Assembly: GCF_016808335.1 (NCBI RefSeq)
Contig: NC_053136.1
Location: forward strand, 620,001-684,000
DNA length: 64,000 nt
Reading direction: 5' to 3'
Source of the DNA: Panicum virgatum
Taxonomy: Eukaryota; Streptophyta; Magnoliopsida; Poales; Poaceae
Shown: positions 1 through 10,705 of the stretch, in pieces
How positions within the stretch are numbered: the first letter of the stretch is position 1
Layout of the letters: every line of letters starts with the position of its first letter
Notes under the pieces: generated by a model
What the model was told of the DNA's origin: nothing
The model's input: the letters and a program-made list of their open reading frames with translations, nothing else
The model's database searches: none
Made by a program: the position numbers and the translations under genes

Positions 1-1240
1 GCGCGCTGCCGTAGGAGGCCCAATACCGCGGAGCCCGTGCGTGGCCGACTGGGAGCAGAGCAATGAGAGGAGGCACGACAGTGCCGGGGGCAACACGTCT
101 CTCTACCGGCGCAGGCAGCAGGCACGGTAGCAGCCTTGCAGCACAATGCAGAGCCGCTGATGCAACGAGCGAGCAATCCCGGGGGCAACACGTCTTTCTA
201 ACGGCGCAGGCAGCAGGCACGGTAGCAGCCTTACAGCACAATGCGGAGCCGCTGATGCAACGAGCGAGCAATCCCAGACATTAGCTAGCACAGCGCTCTT
301 TGTTCTTCCATGCTGAATGTGTTTCTGATGTCTCTGTTGTTGGCAGGGGGAGGTGTGCAAGGCTCTGGCATTGATGGATCCACGTAAGTTTTTGGTTCGC
401 CTGTCAAATGATTGATGAATTGCCTATGTGGGGGCACTGATGCATCACCATCTATGTTATCAGTGTGTATATGACCCATGCGTATGTTGTCTTGTGGATT
501 GATTAGGTTTCATGTGATACTTGGCTGGACGTTGCTAGTGTCGCCATGTCGGAGAAGGCGTACATTAGTTAGTTCAATACAAAGAGGCCATTGTTTTGCT
601 GCCGTAGAATTTGTATGTGTGGAAATAGGCGCAAGGTGCTTGCTAATTTCAATAATAGTGCATTTTATTTTTCTGCAATGCTTTTAGATAATTTGGCCCC
701 TATACTATTGATTACATTAGCTTTACTTTGTTCCTCCAAAGCTCAAAGTTGATAAACTACAGCCTATTAATTCATATGGTACATTTAGCACTGAGCTCAC
801 AATGTAATATATTGTACCCAGTATCCACATCTTTTTTATACGTTTTCTTATTTAAGCAAGCCTCCTACTGAACAACTATATTTTGTGCTTATTGCAGTAC
901 TGTTGGATGTTTGACCAAGCAAAAGTAAATATGAGGACAGTGATTCATTAGATGAGTCCTTGGGGGAGGGGGGTTGATCAAGGTGAGCTAGATGTGTGTA
1001 CTGCACAACTCCCTACTATCTCATTTTTGTTTGTTATTAATTTTACAGCTTTTTGTTGTGGAATTTATCCAAGTTGTGTTGCAATTGACATATTTCCTGT
1101 TGGCTACCAAATTTATGCAATGATCTTTTTATTACTGATCTTCATATTTTCAAATTGAACCTGTGGATTACCATTCTGCATGCTGAATGCAGTTAGAACT
1201 ATTCGCTGTTTGGCTTGCATATCTTTGTGAAATTGTATTA
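1..1240. other. No recognisable gene; GC-rich start then AT-rich sequence
   Basis: The first ~300 bases are GC-rich and contain a 95-bp tandem duplication (separate entry); after that the composition falls to ordinary AT-rich intergenic or intronic DNA. ORFs here are short and unlike any family I know. It could be the 3' part of a gene that starts outside the window, but no exon can be supported. Confidence 0.5.
86..275. repeat. Two-copy 95-bp tandem repeat
   Basis: Copies at 86-180 and 181-275 align without gaps and differ at only a few positions. Each begins with GGGGGCAACACGTCT and ends with CGAGCGAGCAATCCC. Copy number outside the window edge is unknown. Confidence 0.9.
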
Positions 1241-2520
1241 ATAACACAAGTTTTTCCTTGAAAGTAATAAAGAAAATTTATGTGAAGTAAGTTATTCGTC
1301 AAAGTTTGGTGAAAAGTCTTTTGTACAATTTTTTTAAAGTTAATTCAAAAGCTTTCTATGTAAGGATTTTATTACAAAAGTTTGGTCTAAGTTCTCTAGA
1401 TAAGTTTACTACTAACAAACTTTTACAAAAGTTGTATTCATAACTTTTTTATTAACATTCTTCAAGAAGATTTTCTATAAAAAAATATTAGCTAAAAGTT
1501 ATTAACAAAACTTTGGTTGGTAACTTATTTATCAAAGTTCTTCCAGGAAATTCTTCTAGAAAGATTTCTTTAAAAAGTTGTTAGGAAAATTTCTATGTAA
1601 AGATTTTTGTGAAATAATTTTTGTCAAATGTTTCTACATAATTTCTCCAAGAACAAATATTTTACAAAACTTTTCTTTGCCAATTTTTTTATAAAGTTTT
1701 CTAGATAATTGTTTTATAGAAAGTTACTGGGGAAATTTTAGAGGAACAATTTATTTATAAAAATCTTCTATATAAGTTACCTACAATAGTTTGTTTAAAA
1801 ATTTGTTACACAATTTTTTGAAAAAACTTTAGGTTACGTGTTTTACCTAACTTCCGAAAGTTTAACTTGATAAGTTTGTTGTATAAGTTGTGTTGCATAA
1901 GTTTTGATAAATAAGTTTTTTGAGAAAGTTTTGATCATAAGTTTTTCATGCTAAGCAAAGTAAAAGTTTTATTTAAGTTTTCTGGAAAAAAAATCGTAGA
2001 AGAATTATGCAAATACTTGTCTGCTCAAAATCTTCTAAAAAATTTGTCATTACAAATTTCAGTTTAAAAGTGTTATTTATAAAATTTCTCTTTTTATAAG
2101 TTATTAATGATAAGTTGCTAGGAGATTTTTCTGAGTAAATATTTTTCTATACCAAAAAATTTTCGAGCAAAACTTATAAACTTTAAGTTTAATTAGTAAG
2201 TGCCCATAAAGTAATATTTAAAAGTTTTTCTTCAAAAAGTTGTAATGAAAGTTTCTGTTTGCCTACAAAATAAGTTGCAAGTATATTTTTTAAATGAGTT
2301 TTACCTGCTAAGTCATCTTCACAAGTTTTTTTTCAAAGTCTTTTAGTTGAAAAGTTTATTCATGAAAATATTTACTAAATTTTTAGTGCCTAATTTTGAG
2401 GGAAGCTTTATTATATGTAAATTTTCTATGAAAACACTTTAAACCTTTTTGGAGAAATATTTTCTTGATAAGGTTTTATATCAAATTCTCTAGAAAAATT
2501 TTCTGTAAACAAATCCTGTC
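1241..2520. repeat. AT-rich degenerate repeat block rich in AAGTTTT
   Basis: About 1.3 kb of very AT-rich DNA in which short words such as AAGTTTT, AAAAGTT and TTTCTA recur irregularly every 15-40 bases. No ORF, terminal repeat or strict period is visible. It looks like a decayed minisatellite or low-complexity expansion, and its origin is not recognised. Confidence 0.6.
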
Positions 2521-3527
2521 AAAAATTTGGCTACATTGTTTTTCATATGAAACTTTATCCTGCTAAAATTTAAATTATCTTTCATACATAATTTTATCAT
2601 GAAAATATGTATATTTAACTTGCAACACATTGCAAAGGTAGGTTCAGTTTCCTTCTGTATATGTTTATAAGTGATTTGTGGTGACTGTTGCATTTTGATT
2701 CCTTGATCGAAATGGTTGCTGGTCAGCCTCATATTTCTAGGCTCCAAGGCATCCCTTGGCAAACAGGGTTATCATAGGCATGCTGCGGGTTGGTCTCAAG
2801 GTAGTCTAGAATAGGTTCTTTGGCTAATAGAATTGTATGTATGTTTTTAAGTTTGTAGCGAATAGATGGAATAAATGCTTCAGGAACACTTTGCTTCTGC
2901 AATTTATTTTGAACGAGCCCGCGCAACCTGTTTTGTTTTAATTAGAATATATGATCTTACCTAACTCTATGCGATTGTCAATCACATTTTCTTTTCTCGA
3001 ATATGTTTTGTCAGTTATGCAAAGTCATCTTAGTCAGCCTGCAAATGACATGATCTGTTTAGTTTGATAAATGACATGAGCGTTTTTAAACTTGTTTAGG
3101 GACTTTGCCTGCTGTTTTTATGTATCAAGTCAATGGTACTTCATCCGGTAGGTTACATTCTTCAAGCCAAATAGAATTTCTTCTCCTGTCTTCTATTATT
3201 TTTTTCCTTTCCAAAGTTTCCTAGGTTTCCTTTTCTTCAGGCCAAAAGACATCTAAATTAATCGTTTTGCTATTTTTATATTCACCTGTTACTCTATCTA
3301 CCTGGCATGTGGCTTTCTTTATCAGGTTTTCTTCTCTATCTTCTTCAATAAAGTCATCTTTTTTTTTCTTGCAGGGCTTGTTAAATTAGAAAGAAGAAGC
3401 CGAAGAGTATTGTTGAGGAATGATTTTTTTCCACCCACCGACTTTTCTATATCGGCACAGATATCTTTGTTTGCATGTTTATTTCTATTTCAACGCACAG
3501 AACATTTTTATATTCCCTGTAAACATA
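2521..3527. other. Intergenic, nothing supported
   Basis: AT-rich sequence with scattered T-runs and short ORFs only (up to about 90 codons, no family resemblance). I see no gene, RNA or transposon end that can be defended. Confidence 0.5.
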
Positions 3528-3536
3528 AATAAAACA

Positions 3537-4489
3537 GAGTAAAATGCACCCTGGGTACCTAAACTATTATGTGGGTACCAGATAGGTACTTCAACTCGGA
3601 AACGTAACAGACATGTACTCAAACTATTCTATGGGTACTAGATAGGTACTCTAAGACAGAAATGTAACAGCCAGGTACTTAAACTATTCTGTGGGTACCA
3701 GATAGGTACTCCAACTCAGAAACTTAACAACCAAGTACTCAGTTTATTTATGTTGATCACTCGTCAGCTAGCATGCTGCTACGTGATGTCCGTTTAATGT
3801 CGAGCGCAAAAGAAATGAAATCATGCATGCGGCAGTAGCAAACGGTGGTGGCATTTAATTCCTCGTCGATAAATAATAATGGTAATAACAAAGCAATTCC
3901 TCATCCTGAGATTATTGTGCAAGAGCTTGTCTGGAATTATTTATGGACGAATTTATAATATTAATAATAAAGATTTCCTCATCTAGAATCAGGTGGAGTT
4001 AGTAATTGTTTTTATCTCATATAGGGTTTGTTTTTCATTCGTGTGCTTCACCAGATTAATAGTTTAGAAAAAACTGCACAATTTACTTGCCTAAATATTC
4101 TTGCATCACGGCTGAATATTATGAATTTATAATAACACTAGCCTGACATGGTTCTTACAATACTGCTGTAAAAAGTGCCAGTGCCTTTTATTATTTTCGA
4201 CCAGCATGTATGAATCAATAGTAATTAGATGCCACCACCGTTTACTATTGCCGCATGCATGATTTCATTTCGTATGCGCTCGACATTAAACGCACTCGCT
4301 CGGACATCACACAGCAGCATGCTAGCTGACTAAACAGATCGAGTACTTAACTGTTACGTTTCTGGGTTGGAGCACCTATCCGGTACCTACAAAAATAAAA
4401 TAGTTTGAGTACCTATCTGTTACGTTTATGAATTGGAGTATCTATGTGGTACCCACGTAATAGTTTAAATACACAGAGTGCATTTACTC
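3537..4489. mobile_element. Non-autonomous Mutator-like element with long terminal inverted repeats
   Basis: A 953-bp element. The left arm (about 3537-3857) and right arm (about 4229-4489) are inverted copies beginning GAGTAAA(A)TGCAC and sharing the words CAGCTAGCATGCTGCT, TGATGTCCG, TTTAATGTCGAGCGCA and AACGGTGGTGGCAT. It is flanked by a perfect 9-bp target-site duplication, AATAAAACA, at 3528-3536 and 4490-4498; 9-bp duplications are the mark of the Mutator superfamily. The ~370-bp centre has no transposase ORF, so it would need a transposase supplied in trans. Confidence 0.88.
3553..3735. repeat. Three 60-bp tandem repeats inside the left MULE arm
   Basis: The word (G/A)TGGGTACYAGATAGGTACT recurs at 3571, 3631 and 3691, an exact 60-bp spacing, each time followed by a diverged CAACTCRGAAACGTAACA-like segment. 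The right arm (about 4335-4470, inverted) has two such units, so the arms differ in copy number. Confidence 0.85.
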
Positions 4490-4926
4490 AATAAAACATG
4501 TATACCAAGTTTCGTTCACAACCTTTTTAAAATTTTTTTGGCGGAGTTAGGAAAAAGTATAGTGCAAACTTGTTTATTTTCATTTTCCACATTTTTTAAA
4601 ACATTACAGCAAAAATATATTTTTATATTTTAAAGATTTTGCCCCTAAAGAAACGAACGTAAAATTTTATTTAAAACTTACTTTTATTTTAATTTTCACT
4701 CCCCCACCCAATTATTACACCCATATTCCCACATCCCGAAAATGCAGTAGATCGGCCTGCTCGCTAATCGCTATCCAAATCGGAACAGCACGCGTGGAGG
4801 ATTACTGTATTCCAGAAAGAGAATGGTCCGACACAGTAGTATTAGCCAAAAAAAGGAAATATGGACTTGTCAGAGATTGGCCGGGTAGAGGGAAGCTAAC
4901 GGGCGACCGTAAACTAGAAAACCCCC

Positions 4927-5265
4927 GTGTTTGGTTGTAATAGCAAAAATTTCGCGAAAAAGAAATTTTATATACATGGTGTATTAAATATAGTCTATTT
5001 GTAAAAAAAATTTATAGATAGATGCAACTTTGCGAGCTGAATCTAATGAGTCTAATTAATACATGATTAGATACAGTAATGTTATAGCGACTATGCTCTA
5101 ATCATCGTCAAATCATGCGGTCAAATACCTCATTAGGTACAAAATTGCTACAGTACCAATGGTTGTAGAGGTGTTTTTGTAATTAGACTTAATTTAATAT
5201 CTCTAATTAGTGTTCAAAGTTACAAAAAAAATTCCATCAAATTTTTTTCACCTCTAACCAAACAC
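4927..5265. mobile_element. MITE ending in GTGTTTGGTT
   Basis: Inverted ends GTGTTTGGTT at 4927-4936 and AACCAAACAC at 5256-5265, with internal words TCTAATGAGTCTAATTAATACATGATTAG and AATTAGACTTAATTTAATAT typical of short grass inverted-repeat elements. The left end seems to have lost one base compared with the right. No clean target duplication was found. It lies about 150 bp upstream of the probable transcription start of the 226-aa gene, so it may be part of that promoter. Confidence 0.65.
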
Positions 5266-5409
5266 AGCCATAGCGGAAGCTTGTGTGGGCTCTTGCGGTG
5301 TGGATGGAGGCCCAAAAACAAAGGCAAGCAGGTAGTGAGGAGGCCCACATGACATACGAGGCAAGCATGTAGTGCGCCCGTGCCCTGGCTGGCCCACATG
5401 TCAAAGGCA

Positions 5410-5582
5410 GAGGCAAAGGGAAAGGGGAAATCCAATCCGCCTCGATTTCCTCCACGCCAAGCAACTCCCGCCCGCCCGTCTCCTTCCTCGGTTCCTCCTC
5501 CCGAGACGAGACGACGAATCGCCCGCCCAGATCCCCAGCTCCCGGTCGATCCACACCCCCTCCCCGGCCTCAATCCAAGCAG
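5410..5582 (+). other. Probable 5'-UTR exon 1 of the 226-aa gene, copy A
   Basis: A GC-rich, pyrimidine-biased stretch typical of grass 5' leaders ends in AATCCAAGCAG followed by the donor GTACCG at 5583. The matching acceptor CATTTTCCAG ends at 6486, just upstream of sequence shared with copy B. The inferred intron is 5583-6486 and contains a MITE. The transcription start is not defined by the sequence. This exon has no clear similarity to exon 1 of copy B. Confidence 0.55.
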
Positions 5583-6037
5583 GTACCGTCTCCTGATTTT
5601 TTCCTGATTCATTAGTTCCGCTGGATCTGCATCGCCCTCTCCATGCGAATCTGAGATTTCTTCCTGTTTGTGTACGATTCCACCGCCCGGCGGTTGCCTG
5701 ATTTGTCTGATGCGCCTCAATTGTGTTTCCTGTAATTGGGATGTGCAGAATTCGTGGGGGGAAGCAGTTGGTCTCCCTCTCCGGGACTACGACTCTGCAA
5801 TTCTGGATTTGGTAAATTGTTAAAATTGCTTGATTGTATTTGATCTGGCTGGCAGAGTGTGCCTTAATTCCATGATCATGACAGCAATTCGGTGTTTCTC
5901 AAACAGAATTGTTCTGATTTGATTTTATTTGGCCTAGAAAGATTCTGCAAGGGAGATCCCCCCTGCTGCATACTGTATGTTTTCAGCCTTGTTAATTAGG
6001 ATGCCACTACTTGATTTCTAGCCTAGGAACTCAACTT

Positions 6038-6299
6038 GGCTGTGTTTAGATCCGTAAAATGGTGGTAAAAAGGGTCACATCGGACACTGTAGGACACTGT
6101 AGCACTTTTCGTTTGTTTGTGGTAATTGTTGTCTACCATGACCTAACTAGGCTCAAAAGATTCGTCTCGTCGTGTACATCAAAACTATGCAATTAGTTTT
6201 TTTTATTTACATTTAATGCTCCATGCATGAGGCAAAAGATTTGATGTGATAGGTGAATAGTGAAATTTGGAGAGAGAAATTTTGGAACTAAACACAGCC
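6038..6299. mobile_element. MITE in the 5'-UTR intron of copy A
   Basis: A 262-bp element with inverted ends GGCTGTGTTTAG (6038) and CTAAACACAGCC (to 6299), flanked by the 3-bp direct repeat CTT at 6035-6037 and 6300-6302. The 3-bp duplication and GGC...GCC ends suggest a PIF/Harbinger (Tourist-like) origin. The intron of copy B lacks it. Confidence 0.75.
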
Positions 6300-6544
6300 C
6301 TTATCCATCTCCGTATAGCTTCTTAATTTTCTCAGGAGAAGACAAGCACATGTACCATGATCTAATTTTAGTATTTTCCAGATGTAGCAACCCATTTATT
6401 TTCTCCATTCCCATGACTATAATTTGCAGCTCACACTTCTGATGTACACTACGATTTATTTAAGGAATTTATGCTTCATTTTCCAGCACCTGCTGCCCCA
6501 TTCTCACCAAAGTTTCTCCTCTCTTGGCACAGTGAAGGAACCTT

Positions 6545-6589
6545 ATGAGCTGCTTGGCTGGGGCTCTACTCCAATTCTGGTGCTACTAA
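6545..6589 (+). CDS. First upstream ORF, 14 codons, copy A
   Basis: A 14-codon ORF in the 5' leader encodes MSCLAGALLQFWCY and stops with TAA at 6587-6589. A single base separates that stop from the start of the second upstream ORF at 6591. The same two-ORF layout is kept unchanged in copy B (52708-52752). A ribosome that finishes here could hardly resume scanning in time for the next AUG, so the two may compete. Whether it is translated is unknown. Confidence 0.5.
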   Translation: MSCLAGALLQFWCY

Positions 6590-6590
6590 G

Positions 6591-6749
6591 ATGGGTCAGG
6601 ACCCGATCAGCAACAAGTTTGGGACAAGACTAACCATAGATGAAGTAGCAGGCGCCTACCACTTATCGCTTCTGCTCTCCCCTGTTGTTTCCTTCTGGGA
6701 TTGCATCTTCCGCAAGATAAGATACTCATTCAGACCTGAGTGGGTGTAG
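6591..6749 (+). CDS. Second upstream ORF, 52 codons, copy A
   Basis: A 52-codon ORF with a strong start context (AAGATGGG: A at -3, G at +4), reading from MGQDPISNK to RPEWV. It ends 163 bases before the main ATG at 6913 and does not overlap it. Copy B has the same ORF at 52754-52912, intact and of equal length, with three amino-acid changes. Length, position and preservation fit a conserved-peptide uORF that could repress the main ORF. That role is inferred, and I do not recall a named uORF family with this peptide. Confidence 0.6.
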   Translation: MGQDPISNKFGTRLTIDEVAGAYHLSLLLSPVVSFWDCIFRKIRYSFRPEWV

Positions 6750-6912
6750 AATCTTGCGTTGACCCTCCTTTTTAGCAGTAGCTGGTTTGCAAATAAATAG
6801 ACCACCTAGCAAGGAGTCCAAAAGTATGAACTTTGAAGATTTTGTCTTTCCCTAATTTTACATAGATAGTAGAGGAGTTTAGCTGAGATAGTAAATAGCC
6901 GGCACAGTTGTT

Positions 6913-7593
6913 ATGGACAAGACTATCATGAGCAACCAGGCAGGCAAAGTCTTGAAGAAAGGAAAAAAGAAACAGGCCAAGGATGAACTGGATCGCCAGA
7001 AGCAGGCTGAGAAGAAGAGACGCCGGCTAGAGAAAGCGCTGGCAAACTCGGCTGCCATTATTTCAGAGCTGGAAAAGAAGAAGCAGAAGAGGAAAGAAGA
7101 ACGTCAAAGGCTGGATGAGGAAGGTGCTGCGATAGCTGAAGCAGTCGCTCTTCATGTTCTCATAGGTGAAGACTCCGATGAACCCTGCCACTTGATGCTA
7201 AACAAGCACAGAAGGTGCAGCCATTGGGATCCCTCGGCTGGCTTTGAATTCACCGTGGATCCACAGACCACTGATATTTATTCTTCAGATGGACTGATTT
7301 GCACCAGCCATGCATATGCCCCCAAAGGGAGGTGGGCTGATTGGGGGATTGGTCAGCCATTGCCATCTTGGGGAGAAGTGAGGGACCTCCAAGTCCAAGG
7401 CCCCTACTATCAAGGAACATTCCATCAGTCAGTCAACTGCCCTGGTTTCATAGCAGCCCAAGCAGTGTCGTCATTGCAGATCAGAGAAGACTCGTCAGAA
7501 ATCGCATCTCCAAGCCAAGGAGCGGCAGCTGCAACTGTGGTTAACAGGATGCTTGGTGGCGCCAACAGGCTCAACCTTTACAGAGAAATATAA
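6913..7593 (+). CDS. Lysine-rich coiled-coil plant protein of unknown function, copy A
   Basis: A single-exon coding region of 226 aa. Residues ~14-80 are highly charged and predicted coiled coil with basic clusters (KKGKKKQ, KKRRR, KKKQKRK) that could act as nuclear or nucleolar signals. The rest is globular-looking, with a conserved-looking core from about residue 84 (EDSDEPCHLMLNKHRRCSHWD) through WADWGIGQPLPSWGEV to the C-terminal MLGGANRLNLYREI. I do not recognise a characterised domain; loose matches to NST1-like names would reflect only the lysine-rich coil. Copy B (53075-53755) is about 97% identical (6 changes in 226), which argues that both are or recently were functional. The start is the first in-frame ATG after the uORFs, preceded by a 5'-UTR intron. 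Confidence 0.85.
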   Translation: MDKTIMSNQAGKVLKKGKKKQAKDELDRQKQAEKKRRRLEKALANSAAIISELEKKKQKRKEERQRLDEEGAAIAEAVALHVLIGEDSDEPCHLMLNKHRRCSHWDPSAGFEFTVDPQTTDIYSSDGLICTSHAYAPKGRWADWGIGQPLPSWGEVRDLQVQGPYYQGTFHQSVNCPGFIAAQAVSSLQIREDSSEIASPSQGAAAATVVNRMLGGANRLNLYREI

Positions 7594-9042
7594 AAATACA
7601 TTTTGTCATAGCATTGTATATAGTCACCAAAAAATGTGTTGACTATGTTGCCTGCGATATATGGTTTTCTTGTTTCAAAACAAATGGATCAAACATCTTG
7701 TTTGCTGTTTTGTGAGTGTACTAAACTTGTAAAGGGTATGTTGTATCAGTTAACATTGGTATTGTAATGAACATATATGGTTTTGATTTCCGTTGCTTTT
7801 CTTTCCAAGTGCTGTGATTGGAATGCTTCTGTATTCTTGGCTGTGGTGCTTCTCTTTCTGATTGCTTATGTTTGAGTATGTTGTAGGGGCAAGCATATTT
7901 AGATGATACATCACTTATGGCTTGTCAGACGATGCTGATGTTAAGCTTGTTTTGTCCTCGTGTATATTACCCCGTCTGTTTGATCACAAAGATTTGCCTG
8001 CAGAGTATGGGCCTGATAATGACTACATACGAAAATTGCCTGAATATGAATAATTGCTCCATCTTGGCTTATTTGTGAGAATCGAAGTAACAGGTCAACT
8101 TTTGGAGAAGACGAAGTTGCTCCCTGATGAGATGAGATGGTGGTCCAACGACAAACTGAAAACCCAGGCTCCAGATTGAAGCATTTCCTCGTCAAGCCGA
8201 GCACGGTTGTCCCGAGTGCAGTAAGACATTCTACATTTGTACTGGGTGGTTGCAATGAAGAAAGAAAGCTCATTTTAGCTTTATCTTGTAACCTTGCAGC
8301 AGGTGGAATGTTGAAATGGTGATGCTGAGCAGAGGGCCGGCCCTCAGGTCAGGTTTGCCTTCTTTTTTTTCCCCTTCAATTCAAAAAAGAAGGGTCGGGT
8401 TTGCCGTTTGCCTGTACTAATAATGTTGCCCTGACAGATATATCATAGTATATGCTGAGATGGCAGAGGGGCGATTTCATATCAGAGAGAGAACATTGCA
8501 CAATTGAAAGGCAAGTGGTGGCTCCTCTGCAACCTTTCTAGAGCAGCAGCATGCTGCATTGTTAACCTGTTACCTGTCTAGAGCAGAGTTTTTTTCTTCT
8601 TGTGAAGTGTTTTGAGTGTGATGAGGCTGCGCAATCGTTGATGACAGTTGACGTTGTGGAAACAGAGGATCGATGCATGGGCGATCTCTCTGCCTCAATC
8701 TAGTACGGTAGTACTAGTACCTAGGTAGGCTCCTGGTCCTGGCCGATGGGGATGGGGCAGGCTCCTGCATTATTGGCCCTCCTGTTATCATGACAGTGAC
8801 TGATGCATTATTGGTTTTTCCTTCCCGTTAGCAGCATTCGGCAATCAGCAATGCATGCATGCTCCGTTTTGGACATCATGTTTTCTTTTTAGTTGTCTCA
8901 TTTAGATCCACGCGCCCTTAAGTAGTAGTGAATCGGTTGGAAAGAAAGAAAGAAAGAATGAAAGAATCACTACATCAACCACCACCACCATCACAACATC
9001 AACAACAGGGTAATACGTAACATTAGGTCATTTATAAATTCT
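7594..9042 (+). other. 3'-UTR and 3' flank of copy A
   Basis: AT-rich sequence matching the region downstream of copy B. The first few hundred bases, including TTGTATATAGTCACCAAAAAA and the AATGAACATATATGG region, are probably 3'-UTR. Further on it is alignable non-coding sequence with indels (for example about 150 bp around 8700-8860 that copy B lacks). No other gene is visible. Confidence 0.55.
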
Positions 9043-9050
9043 ACTACTAA

Positions 9051-10187
9051 CAGGGGCGGAGGGCCTGTTATGGCCCACTATGGCGCCCGCCATACGTAAG
9101 ATCCGGCCCAAAAAATTTTTTCCCCTCCTCGCTGCATTTAGCCCGCCCTGCGCAGCCTCCTCCGCCACGCAGCCGCGCCGCCGCCGCCCCGCCTCCGCCC
9201 CGCTGCCCCACCGCGCCGCCGCCCCGCCGCTCCGCCGCTGCCCCACCTCCGCCCCGCCGCCCCGCCCGCGCACACCGACGCACGACACCTGCTGCGTCGC
9301 CTTCCCCGTTCCTGCTCGGCTTCCCCGTTCCTGGACTCAGAACTTCTAGGCATTGCTATTGATCTTCCTTGGTAATCCTTGACTCGATCTATTGGATTTG
9401 TAGATTTACACCTTGGATATTCTTTGTGTTTTGATCTACACGATTAACATTTTAGCTGAAAATAAAAATTTTAATATGGGTATGTAATGAATGTATACAA
9501 TACCGTGCTATTGTCAATGAGATATGACTATCTGCCTTATGTTGTTAAGCGTTTATACTTATTTGATGTTCAGTGATCGTGCAGAATGAATTAAAATTTC
9601 TATTTATATCTGAATTTAGGAGTTTTTTGCATATACAAATTTGCAAAAAAAAAAATTGGTCCATGCAGGTCATAATTATTTATATTGATTTTGTCCGGAT
9701 AACATACTCATCTATCTTCATGATGTTGGAAATTTTATATCAGATTGAGTTCTACGGTGACTTTGATGGCAGTTTCCACAAAAGTTTGGATTTGGAGATA
9801 GACCTATCTGCTGCTTTGCTCGGCTGCCGATCTCACAGGTCAGTGGAGTGCTATCAACATTGCTTTCCGGTGCAAGGTATGCATTCGCTTCCTCACCTTT
9901 CACAGTATATCTTGACAATATTTGTTTGAATGATAACTACTGATGATACCGAAAGTGTTGTTTAACATATGCGTGTTAACCATACAAGTGTTAAAACACT
10001 CTGTTGAAGAATCTAAGCAACAACAGTTAAGCAACCATACCTTTTTATTCTGATCTTGATGCTTAACCTTGCTATTGCCGTATGACATGATCTCAATACA
10101 ATTATTATATGAACAGACTCTCTCCTCCCCCCCTCTGATAATGATCGGCTTCGCCATACCTTAATTTTTCTTCGTCCTCCGCCACTG
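9051..10187. mobile_element. Non-autonomous hAT-like element
   Basis: A 1137-bp insertion with ends CAGGGGCGGAGG (9051) and CCTCCGCCACTG (to 10187), inverted with one mismatch. It is flanked by an 8-bp near-perfect target duplication, ACTACTAA (9043-9050) and ACTACTGA (10188-10195). The 8-bp duplication and CAG..CTG ends fit the hAT superfamily. It is absent from the matching place in segment B. The 5' third (9085-9340) is extremely GC-rich like a plant first exon, followed by an AT-rich tail, so it may carry a piece of host gene. No transposase ORF is present. Confidence 0.8.
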
Positions 10188-10554
10188 ACTACTGACCAAT
10201 TAGCTCAAAAGTAATACATGTACCGTTGGTTGATTATGTACGTATAGTAGTGGCTGCGTTACTGCTAGTGACAATACGAGGTCAATTTCTTTCAAAAGAA
10301 AAGCAATATGAGGTCAATTCCTTGCTAGGACTGCATGCAAGCACAAGTGTTGTAGGCTAGCTAACTGCTTATTATTTGGCGTCAGTCGCCGGCGGAGATG
10401 AGATTCCGGCCTCCGTTGGATGCATGTAGCCTAGGCCAATAATGCATGCTGCTGCTGTGTGCACGGACAACACCTGCTATCTGAGTGCATGCTCACTACA
10501 GCCCGCGTCGAAAATGTGTCCTGCATCCATACATGAATAAACAGATGCATAAAT

Positions 10555-10705
10555 CATAGTTCGTTTTAATTTTTCTTGATGCACATAGTTCGTTTTAATT
10601 TTTCTTGATGCATAATATTTTCTACATATTTAGATATAGCGTATATTTAGTTATGTAATACATAAATGCTATATTTTAGAAGAAAGAAATTTGAAACGAA
10701 CTATA
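10555..10705. mobile_element. Decayed Stowaway-like MITE with duplicated end
   Basis: The 29-bp word CATAGTTCGTTTTAATTTTT plus CTTGATGCA occurs twice in tandem (10555-10583, 10584-10612). Its inverted partner GAAACGAACTATA lies near 10695-10707. Together they form a small palindromic element; the target duplication is not clear. Confidence 0.45.

Larger units (their letters stand above)
6450..10275 (+). repeat. Duplicated segment A (direct-repeat partner at ~52600-55108)
   Basis: Similarity to segment B begins at the 3' end of the 5'-UTR intron (words TTTATGCTTC and CATTTTCCAGCACCT), covers the uORFs and main ORF, and continues about 2.5 kb downstream through degraded 3' flank to ACTGCTAGTGAC at ~10275. 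The coding part is far better conserved than the flank, which carries small indels and the 1.1-kb hAT-like insertion. Exon 1 and promoter lie outside the similarity. Confidence 0.85.

Noticed and set aside
3553..3735. Regular 60-bp repeats resembling a CRISPR array
   Set aside because: Units are contiguous with no unique spacers, lie in a transposon arm with a TSD, and the genome is a plant nucleus.
9028..9353. GC-rich ORFs on both strands
   Set aside because: Arg/Gly/Ala-rich in every frame, inside the hAT-like insertion; no conserved motif. Considered only as a possible captured exon.
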